From NCBI GenBank assembly GCA_916700875.1, contig CAKAKS010000066.1, positions 13,549,861-13,613,860 on the forward strand: DNA of 64,000 nt. Direction: 5' to 3'. This DNA is from Sebastes aleutianus (lineage: Eukaryota > Chordata > Actinopteri > Perciformes > Sebastidae). Within the stretch, counting starts at the first letter, position 1; every line of letters starts with the position of its first letter. This document shows, piece by piece, positions 10,644 to 22,100 of the stretch. The notes under the pieces are model-generated. The model was not told the origin of the DNA. It made no database searches and saw nothing but the letters and a program-made list of their open reading frames with translations. Made by a program: the position numbers and the translations under genes.

Positions 10644-13189
10644 TCAAAAACGCATAAAGGAATATTCAGCTCTGAAGCTCCCTCTGGAATGCAGGTAGCC
10701 TCCATGAAATTCAATCTCGGCCATATTTCCAGAGGACTGCCACTGAAACAGCTGTCGGCCGTTAAACACGTTGGTCTTTAACATATTCATGTCCCGGATC
10801 TGAACAAGAAACAAAATAGTGCAGTTGTTTAATACACTATAACATGATAACACAATATTGAATTTGTGTTAAAAAGCTTGTCCGTACCATGATGTATGTA
10901 GACTGGGAGCTGGTGGAGTTGAATACCAATCCTATGTGCAGTGCTTGGATTCTGATCTTGACTGAGGGAGGGGCGTTGATGAGGACTCGGCAGGTGTGGT
11001 TAGTGTTGGACGTTGTCGGATTCTCAAAGACGCCAGTCGAGGAAAACAGCTGAATGTCACAATCTGTGGGGCAAAAACAAAATATCATCAACACCTGTAT
11101 AGTTAAATGCAATCCAATGCAATGGCCAGGCAATGAGTGTTACATTAAAGGAGCTCAAAATGGTTAATATTTGTCGAGACGTGTCAAGTGCTGATTCAAC
11201 TTTAGTCACTTTTTAGGCAGTTAAAGGAACAGTGTGTAACATTTCGGGGGGTCTATTAGCAGAAATGGAATATAATATTCATAACTATGTTTTCATTAGT
11301 GTATAATCACCTGAAACTAAGAATTGTTGCATTTTCGTTAGCTTAGAATGATCCCTTAGTATCTACATACTAGGGAGTGGGTCCTCTTCACGAGGCCGCC
11401 ATGTAGCTTCACCATGTTCTAGGTAGTGTCTAGAGAGGAACCCCAAGTTGGGGAAATTCTCGGGAAATGGTTAAGGTTAGGCATTGATCTCGATTAGTTA
11501 AGGTTAGGATAGGTCGTCGGGTAGCGAGTCTAACAAGAGTTTTTCTCAAGGTTTTGCAGATCTCAGATCCGATTTCACAATTTGCAGGTTACTTTCTAGA
11601 TACAGCCATGTTTCTACAGTAGCCCAGAATGGACAAACCAAACACTGGCTCTAGAGCAGTGGTTCCCAAACTTTTCCACGTCAAGGACCCCTAAACGGAC
11701 ACAAAATAGACCACGGACCCCCATTTGATAAGATTTTGCCCCAGGGTCCCCCATCTGATGAGATTTTTTGCTTTTAGATGCTTTATTACAGAAAGTGGAT
11801 GAAACCCATGACCAAAATAGTCATACATTCTGTCATTGTGTTAGTTATGGATGGAATTATAGGGAAAATAAATATTGCTCTTTTTTGCTGGGGACCCCCT
11901 GGAACCCCTTCAAGGACCCCTGGGGGTCCCTGGACCCCACTTTGAAAACCACTGGCTCTAGAGAGAGCCTTATGCGTTTTTACGTTACCTGAAGGCCGCC
12001 GTAGTTCTCCGACACGCTTGTGAAAGTGCGGTAAAGCGCCAGCCGCCGTCTAACTTCCTTTGCTCCTAAAGTAGTGTTACTATGGTAACGATGGCTCACG
12101 TTATCGCAGTCTTGGAAAGGGAGGAGTTAGCGGAGGGGTACTCAATTGGTTGCAATCTGCAACCACACCACTAGATGCCGCCAAATCCTACACACTGTAC
12201 TGTACCTTTTAAAAGTGCTAAAATGTTGTCACTTCCAAATTCATAGTGGAGATGAAGGGGGCACAATGTAATACAAACTATTGTAGCTGTAATATATTAT
12301 TATATTACGGTATTTTCTGCTTCACTGTATTTATTGCAGGGCTTTTGTATTGGATTGCATTAGACTGTACAAGTGTTCACAATATTGCGTACATCTCTCC
12401 AGTTTCAGTTTTGAACCTTTATGTTGCAACATTTTATAGCTGCAACTGTTCCAAGAAGTGAAGCCTCCTCTCATCTAATCTTTGGAGATATAAGATATAT
12501 CAACCTTTTGGATTGCAAAGAAAAAAGAAAATCCACCTCTGCACATGCAGACCACACAATCGCTCTTACCCTGATGATGGCTCTTCTTCGTGTTGTTCTG
12601 TGAACTGTAGGTGAACACGACCCCGTTACCCGGGGTGAGCAGATTTTGACGCACCAGCAGGACGTTGGTTCTGGTGGTCAGCTCACTGCCCGCCACCTGC
12701 TCGCACTTCTTCACAAATTTCATTCGGTCAAAAAATGCGATATACTCCTCTGTAGAAACACATGCACAGAGTGACAGATGTTAGTTTAGCTGCAATAGTC
12801 ACGACATAGGAAATGTCATCCTTTTACATATTTGATGAAATGGTAACACTTTGCAATAAGGGACACAAAAATGTGAGTAGTTACTGGGGAACGAGTGAGG
12901 ATCTACCTGCTAGTGAGCCATTAGTTAATGAGTAACTCTCCGTCAAATTTAATAGAGTAGTTAATGATTACTTAATTAAAAAACGAATGAGGAACTACTC
13001 ACATTTTTGTGTCCCTTATTGTAAAGTGTTACCGATAAAACATACTTTTTCTGCAGTTCAAGGAGCCAGATTCCACTTTAATATGAATGACCTCATTTAT
13101 GGGTCGACCTATGGATACCGTGCAGCGACCGGTCACGTCTTTCAAATCCACCATGCCCGATTCCTCCAGGAGTAGCTGTCCACATGCAC
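10644..13189 (-). CDS. adamts13: adamts13 exons 26-29: two CUB domains and C terminus
   Basis: Exons 26-27 encode CUB1 (ACGQLLLEESGMVDLKDVTG, LLVRQNLLTPGNGVVFTYSS) and exons 28-29 encode CUB2 (CDIQLFSSTGVFENPTTSN, QWQSSGNMAEIEFHGGYLHS). The stop is TGA at 10644-10646 and the protein ends AEYSFMRF, shorter than the human tail. CUB domains of ADAMTS13 hold the enzyme in a closed, latent form by folding on the spacer. Intron 26 is mostly a 192-bp foldback element that ends next to the exon 26 donor. Confidence 0.93.
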
Positions 13190-16100
13190 CTAGGGAAAAG
13201 CAGACGTTATAATGATAATCCTTCAGCTCTTGCTGAGAATGGGTAGTTGATGTGTACTAACTGGGTTTAGATGTTGGGATGGTCGTGGTAGTGGCCTGTG
13301 GGATGATGATCGCCTCTGTTGGACTGGGAGAAGGATGGCCTGGTGGCGTTACAGCAGTGGTGACATCCGAGGTGGGCTGTACGTCTCCGCAGCCGCCCAT
13401 GGAGCAGCCCTGGATGGTGATGGGTTTAGGCATGTGCATACAAAACAGAGGGCTGAGGGGCTCCGCCTTAGAGGGGCCCATGCAGGTCACGGGTCTGGAC
13501 TGGATCCCGTATCCACACGGTACTGAACACTGGAAGAGCAAGATATCACAATAATTATATGGGGTTGCATGTCTGGGAATAAGGAGAGGAGTTCTGTGTC
13601 CTAGGAAAATGTTTTTCTTAAAGGGCCATACCACTGTGTTTGCAAGCTCTAAGCTCTTAGATAAGAAGCTTTTTGCTGAAAATATTTGAATGCATATGTA
13701 CAGAATTTTATTTTTGGATGTATTTTTTTCTATTATTCCGGACATTAATTGGTTATTTCTTATTTCCATACAATATAAAAATCATTTGGTGTTACATTAC
13801 CATTCCATGGTAATGCAGTTTAAAGGAACAATGTGTAATATTTAAGGGATCTATTAGCAGAAATATAATATTCATAACTATGTTTTCATAAGTGTATAAT
13901 CACCTGAAACTAAGAGTTATTTTCGTTAGCTTAGAATCAGCCCTTCATATCTACATAGGGAGCGGGTCCGCCATGTTGCTCCGCCATGTTTCCACAGTAG
14001 CCCAGAACAGACAAACCAAACACTGGCTCTAGAGAGAGCCTTTCACGTTTTTACGTTACCTGAAGGGCACCGTAGTTCTCTGTGAGTCACAGAGTGCAAA
14101 ACCGTGGTACCGCCAGCCACCGTCTGACTTCCGTCGCTCCTAAGTTACTGTTATTATGGTAAGGATGACCTCTGAGCGAGGTGAACGGCATTACCACGGT
14201 TTTGCGCTCGGCGGCTCACACTACCGCAGTTAGTCAAGGGAAGACTGAGCGGAGGGGTACACAGTTGGTTGCAATCTGCAACCATACCACTAGATGCCAC
14301 CAAATCCTACACACTGTACCTTTACGTGTAGACTGATTTGTAAAGCCTGGCATGGTCCTTTAAAATGGGAATATTGAAGACAGTAATAAGCCACACACAA
14401 ACTGAATAATGAGAAAGTGTGCTACACTCATTTATCTTTGTTCTTATCTTCTATTATTAATTCTTTATCTCATCTAGGGCTGCAACTAATGATTATTTTT
14501 CAATGTTGATTAATGTGACGATAATTTCCATGATGAATCAATCATCTGTGTAAAATGGAATCACAGTTTCCCAGAGCTCAAGGTGACATCTTAACATTTT
14601 TTGTTTGATTGGTTCCAAAAAGCCAAAGTTTATATCAGTTTATATCAGTTTATACTGATATAAAAGCAGCAAAGCATTTGATTTACATTTCTGCTTGAAA
14701 AGAGGATTTAAATGATTAATTGATGATCAAAATAGTTGCCCATTCATTTTCTGTCAGTCAGTTTCTGTCAATCATCTAATCTCATCCTCGTATTCCAGTC
14801 CATGTGTCTCCTGTGACATGTACCTGGCTCCATGGTTTCACCTCCCATCTGAAGGTGCACACCTGCACCAGGCAGGGCACCGTGGTGGCTGGTTTCACAG
14901 CCTCATGGCAGCTTTCCTCCGACACCGCGCTCTCCTTGCCGTGGACGAACTGGACACAAGACACCGACCTCTGAGCTACGCCCAAATCACAGGACGCCGA
15001 GCAGGACGACGAGCTGAAAACCTTCCACCTGGATGAATGACAGTGGTATTTAAATCTTTTTGCCTTTGCAAAAATGGATTTCAGACATTTATGTGTGTGT
15101 GTGTGTGATTCACCTTGCTGGGCAGCTGTGGTCGTTACATGAAACCACTGCTGTGGGTTTGGGAAAGTCTCTGCACTCTGAATCCTCCACCACCACCTCC
15201 TCCCCTTCTGTTTCTCCAGCACAGTACAGCACCCGGTTGGCCACCCCTCCTCCACACGTTACACTGCAGACTCCTTGCTTCGAGCGCCACCTGGTTGTTA
15301 TAAAAAATATTGTGCTGCTGTCATTTTCAAACCCTTATTTTAAACAACTTCTTTCTGTAAAATGGACAAATTTGAGATATACTGCATTATGTCATGCATA
15401 AATACTGTATGTCTCACATGGGGGGGCAGGGGAGTGTGTTGCAGGCCTCAGACTGAGGAGGAGGTTTGGTCGAAGCGTCACAGTGGACGTCAGTCACCCT
15501 CAGTCTGGTCTGGTGGTCCACGCAGGAGAACCACACCTGCAGGGTTCCTACACAAGCATCTTTGGTTGACCTTATCTGATGAGGCTGTTTCTGAGTGATG
15601 GTGGTGAGTATATATTTTCTTCACTTACCATTGCCACAGCTCTTTGAGCACTGGCTGATGACAGGACTCCAGACGTACACAGGAGCCTGTCTAGAGCGTG
15701 GCGACAAACCGGACTTCAGCATGGGCTGTTCCTGGTAGAGAAAGACAAATGTTTAGACACACTTTGAAATAAGAGGGAGGTTTTCTACTTTAGTCGTTCT
15801 CTACTTTACCTGTCCCTTAGATTCCCAACCAATGGGACAAACATCTACCACACAGGGCACAGAATCAGGTGGTTTGATCTGCAAAGAGCAAAAGCTTTGA
15901 TCCACTTCAACATCATGACCATCTTCTGGCCGAACACATGACACGACGCGTTTGGCTTCTCCAGGCCCGCACACTGCTGAACACTCCCCTGGATCTGACA
16001 CATTCCATCTGTGAACACAAGTGGGTTTCACATTTTTAAAAAAACACCTGAAATCCTTCATATTCTGTGGCCATAGGAAGCTATTTGAACCTAATGCTCA

Positions 16101-19100
16101 ACAGTACAATTCAGACTTCCTACCTGCCAGGACAGTGTTGCAAGTTACATTTTTCAACAGTATCTGGAGCTGCATCAGGCGGGCATTCAGACTCTGGAAC
16201 CTTCAACACGTCGGCTCCATGTTTCTGAACACATCTCACAGGACGCTCTCTCTCTCCTCCGCCACAGGAGACACTACAAGGCCCAAACATCCCTGTATCC
16301 CACCTGTACATTACAACAGTACATTATTAATGTGGGACCATTTGTGCTGAGCTGCATGTGAAGAAACGGAGTTGAAGCTAACCTGGGGGGACAGGGCGAC
16401 AGCTGACAGCTTGTGTGAAGTGGTACGGGTGGAGGAGGGGTTTCACACTTGTGTTCCTCCAAATGGTTGTTGGTATCTTCATCTACACAGGCGTATACAT
16501 GTTTCTGTACACCTGTGAAAAGAAACATTTACTTAAAGCTGCAGTTTAAGCTAATATGATAAGATGTTATTTTTATAAAACGGTCATTATATCCTGACAG
16601 TAGTGCATGAGACAGATAATCTATATATAAAAAAAAAAAAAATCATGTTGCTCTGCCTCCTCCTAGTGCTCCTAATGGCATTTGCAAGATTTCAACGTGC
16701 CCGAATGAAAACAACCCACCAGAGTCGAGCTGTCTCTGAGGATCTTCTATGAAGAAACTCCAATGTGAACTAAAGATTATATTACTGTAATGCCTATTTC
16801 TCGCCTCAAATGTTTTCAGAAACATCTTGTAGTGTACTGTTTAGCTGTAAAATAAGAAATTTTGGGACCCGGTTGCCATGTCGAGCCAAAACTGCCCACC
16901 AGCCAGAGCAAACTTTCTCATTTTACAGCTAAACAGTACACTACAAGATGTTTCTGAAAACATTTGAGGCGAGAAATAGACATTACAGTAACAGAATATT
17001 GATTCATATTTGATCAGCGCTGCCTAGTTTGCTCCAAGTTACCAACTGCAGCTTTAATAGGAACACCAGTTTAATTATGCATGATTTTTCCTGAGTTTTG
17101 GGGCAATTTTTTAACATTTCAGATTTTACACCCTAATTCAAGGGCTTTATTATGAACATTTATGTCAGAGGGGGAAGTTTACAAGTTTTTCTAAAAATTC
17201 AAATAATTACTAATTTAGAAGTTGCAGTTGAGGGGATTCACATTCGAACCAATGTTATAATAGTTTTAAATTTTTAATTCGTTTTTATTTTATTTTAGTT
17301 TTGACTTTTCACTTTCATTTTAGTCAGAGTGTATTTGCTAGTTTTAAGTTTTTCAGAAAGGTTTAGTTTGTATATATGTAGCTTTATACATACAGTGGTT
17401 GGAGAACTGTGTAGGAATGGCCATAATGTTTAATGTTTAATCTTCATGTTACTTGGCAGCATAGCGCCATCTCCTGGAATGTCAAGTCTGTTTAATTTCT
17501 GTGGTTCAATGTCACGTGAGTTGACGGTAATTGGTTGTGATATATTATAGCTAAAAAAAAACTAAAACAGAAATTCATTTATGTTCATTTTTATTTTATT
17601 TGTATCCGTTTTTTAACGAGGCAATATTGTTTCAGTTTAGTGTTAGTGTTTCTTAAAGGATATAGTTTTTATTTAGGTTAGTTCCAAATTGCATACTTTT
17701 TCTCTTTTACTTTTAGTACATACTGCAGCTGCCCTTACAAAGTACGTATACTGTTGCATGCAGTATGCATACAATTGGGACATACTACTTCATCATAACA
17801 TTGCGCTTTGAACGTTGACCCTCATACTGTATATCCACTGCTCAGAGGATTGTGGGTCAGAATAGCCAGAAAAGCATGCTGGCTTGCATACTGCAAAATG
17901 TGACCAGATGTAGTAGGACATCCTGGTGTTTTAGGCATACTGCATTTGACATACTATGTATTGGGACATACTAAATCTTTGTCTGGCATACTAAATAATA
18001 TGGTAGCATGAGTATTGAATGCACAGTATTTTTCAGTTTACTGAAAATATTTTTCACTGCTTATTTTCATTTTAGTTTCAGTTTTAGTTTACTATAATAA
18101 CCCTGATGCGAACAGCATTGATGGACAAGGGGAAGAAAACAATATATATTAAATGTTTCATATTATTGCTTTTGTTGTACTGTATGTGATCATTTAGTTA
18201 ATCAGCTCAGTGGACATTTGGTGGTATTTGCTGCAGAAAACATGTGCGATTAGAACAATTACTAAATGAATTTGGCATATTCAACTCTGCAGTGTCCTCA
18301 TAATAGACAGACACTCTAAGTACAGGATAAAAGCTCGCTCAAAAAGGTCAATTTTGCTGCACATTATCATACAAATACCTCATCTCATTTGCAAAACCCA
18401 CTGGCTCCAAAAACAAGAGAGCTAATGTGCAATCAGCCTGTGAATTTATAATGACATCCACCATCAAATGCATTATATTATGCTGGGTTTTGTGCTTGTC
18501 GATATGACTCGTGATTAACAGTTACTCACCCGATCCACAGGAGACGGAGCAGGGTGTTGTGAAGACAGCCCATTTGCCTTTAGGTGTGATGTCTGTCAAG
18601 TTTCTGGTAGGTACGTAGAACTGGTAGCTAATGTTTGGATTCGTTTTCTCTCCATATTCTTTTCCATATTTGCGATAGACCTGCAAAGAGAAACAGTCAG
18701 GTGTTGCACACAGTTTGCAAGAGATGTAATGTGTGAAAGCTCAATTTCTCAGTTTTCAAATGCTGAAGAAAGTCTACCTCTTGAATGCAATCAATTCATT
18801 TTTCAAAAATGAATGTTTTTTTTCTCTCCTGACCTGTATGTTTATCTCTTCTGACAGCGGTCCTGGCAGCAGCAGCTCCTCCATCTCTGGCAAAAGGTCA
18901 GGGGTCAGGTGGAGGCGGTACTCTAAGCGGTCATCGTCCAGCGCGGAGGGGTGAGTCATATTCAGCGCCATGCTGCCCATCCCGGACACAATGTACCGAT
19001 CCCCAACCATTACAGCTACGGACACAAACGCCAAAACAAGTTTTAGTTCCTGTTACCCCTGTTGTAGAAATCTCTCGTAAAGTGATGACGCTCACCCATG

Positions 19101-22100
19101 TGAGTGAACAGAGGCGCCCTGTTGACAATATGAACCTGTGTGGCATTCATTGGCAGAGAGAGGAAGGTGGCGTACTCTGAAACAGAAAGCACTGAATTAT
19201 AACTCACGATACAGGCTGCGACTACAATTACTAATTCATCTATTGATTATTTTTGCATCTAAAAAATGTCAAACGTTCAGTAGCTACATATTTGCTACCT
19301 CTGGCCTGACCGCCTGTGTAGTAGTCAGAGGTCAAACTGCAGGATGATCCTTCTCCACCACACACCCCACACACATCCCTCACTTTCCCAGAGTGCAGCA
19401 CACCATCACAGCCAAACAGCTGCTCAGAGACAAACAGCACATTTACAAAGATGTAAGACTGACTGTAAAAAAAACTAAAGTGTGAAAGAGTAAAACTGCA
19501 TCTGCTTTGTCATCTGCTTAGTCTTCTATACCTGGCACTTCCCTCTCAGACAAGCAGCCGTGGAGCCAAAGTGAGGCGTGCTGTCTGACTCGCAGCGAGT
19601 CCCATCCACAAACTGAGAGCCACGGCTCACTATGAAGTCCTCTCCTTTTGACTGGCACATGTATCGGCACTGCTCGTCCCCTGGTTTACGACGAGAAGAG
19701 TTCACAGGAAAAAAAAATGTTAAAGAGGACCTGTTATGCTTATTTTCAGTTGCATATTTGTATTTTGTATTTCTACTAGAACATGTTTACATGCTTTAAT
19801 GTAAAAAAAAAAAACACTTTACTTTTCTCATACCAGCTGTCCTGCAGCACCTCTTTTCACCCTCTGTCTGAAACGCTCTGTTTGAGCTCCTGCCCCCCTC
19901 CCAAAAAGCCCAGTTTGCTCTGATTGGTCAGCTGGCCCATTCTGTTGTGATTGGTCGACTAAACCAAACTCTTTGGACTCCGCTCCAGCTCTGCTCTACC
20001 TAGCTTTGTTTGAGGGCCTGCCAAACTAGTCGTAATGCAAATATGTTACTTGGTGACATCACCACGTTACGTAAGAAAAGGCAGGACTTCAAGCAAGGTG
20101 TTTCAGGCAGATCAGAAGCAGGAGTGTTTCTTTGGCGTGGACTTTGGGCTTTGTTACTTTGCAGACCTTTTACATCTACAAAAAACTATGTAACACACTA
20201 AAGGAAAGGGGAAAAGCATAATAGGTCCTCTTTAAGAGATAAAGGTTTTGTCCCTTTACATATGGAGAAAAAAGTTCTTTATAAGCCCACCTTGTGCAAA
20301 GCCTACAGCAGGGATCCAGGTGTAGAAGGAGGCAGTGTTAGGTAGCAGGTAGAGGGGATGGAAGTCTGTTTGGGAACACTGCTCTGCCATGAAGTCCAGC
20401 TGGGTACGCTCGCACAGCTGCATGTGTGGTAAGAAAAAGAAATTGGTTTCTTTTTTACTTTTCTGTTTTGGTGATGGTGTCTGAATCTAGGGCTGTCTTC
20501 GACCAAAGAAATTCTTATTTGACTAACATCTACTTGATTTAATTGACAGATCTGTAAAACTGAGTTTCTCCACAAAGAAACACACGGAAGCACCATTTTA
20601 AATCTTGTGTTTACCAGAAATGTGCTCATAAGTTTCTTGGAAATAAGTCATTCAGCATGAAAAAAAGCATTAAAAAATGACTAATCGACTAAAGAAATCT
20701 TAGTCGACTAAGACCAAAACTAAACATTAGTCGACTTGTCGATTGAAAGGGGGCAGTCCTATCTGAATCCACCTCTGACTTCAGCCCCCAAACCACTAAA
20801 CAGGCATTCAGGGCTCACTTGGCCCCAAGCTCAATGTCTTCTTTGTCTCTAGTTCTCTGAGTTCGTCCAATCGATTCTTCTGTTTTTGGAGGCCTATTAC
20901 GGGAGCACAGGCTGCAAACTTCTGAACAAAAAATCATTAAAAAGGGGGACGATTCTGGGTACAGTGATCCACTGAGTAAATAGTATTGCCTTCCCGAATG
21001 GAGGCCCAATGTAAACATACCTGCTGGTGACAAAGTTCAGCCTCAATATCCGATCCCTCGCAATCATTCCCTCCGAAAGCAGGTCTGGAAAATTAGACAC
21101 ACTTTCATCAAGTCATCTATCAGCTGTACACTTTGAAACAGTCTTATCACAGTCACGGGATCTTCAGCACTGACTATGACTGATCACATTTTGTTACCTT
21201 GGGTTATTGCATTTGCGTGTGCGGTGAGTGACTCCCCCGCCACACGTCCGTGAGCAGGGCAAGAACTCTGACCAGTTGGACCAGGAGCCATGCACCACCA
21301 CAGAGGAGCTGATCTCATTTAAAGACACGCAACGCCCCTTCAGACACCACTGGAAGAGAGGGCCTACTTTTAGTAACTATCACTCAGTGATTCAACGGGC
21401 AAATGATGATGCACCAAAATGACTCAGTGATGACGGAGGGAGCAGTACCTCATTAGGTGCACACTCCGTCCCGTCCAGCAGCGGGACCAGGAGACGTTTG
21501 CAGGAGCTGTCATCATCGGGGTTAATGTGACAGGACAGGACGCGACAAGCCGGCTTATGGAAAAGGAGATTGCAAACTAAAAATGTGGTATTTTTGTGAT
21601 GTGTAAAAATGCCACCTGGTGGTATCAAGCTGCTTTTACAGATGACTTACCACGTCAGGATTGGTGAAGGAGCAGGCTCTTGCTGTGCTACCAAAAGCTA
21701 TACGGCACTGGTCATCAACTCCATAGTACAGACCAGGCTTCCAGTCTTGTAGAGAGCCTCCCAGTGCAGGCAGGTCCTTTACACATTCAGCTTTCCCTTC
21801 ACTGGGAACATTCATACATGTGACATCTCATTATCAAGTCCAGACTACAGCAGGTTTGTTCATATACTTAAAGGGACTGTTTGTAACTTCTTACACATAT
21901 AAATCAATCCGGGTCGGTGTCCCATGCGCGCTCGCGTGTGGCTACACTGTTCAGACAAGACTCCAACACAAACTACACGTTATATCTAGTGAAGCCCGTT
22001 TTGCAAAATAGTGTTGGCCACGGTCGGAGGAAGCGGGGGAGACCGTAGCTTTGGTCTCCAGGGCCGGAGTCTCCAGACCAACAGAGGTTTTCCGTGTCTT

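Noticed and set aside
15532..15541. Alternative acceptor CTGCAG for adamts13 exon 22
   Set aside because: It would shift the frame; the acceptor at TTGTGTAG (exon from 15547 downward) keeps phase and gives GTLQVWFSCVD.
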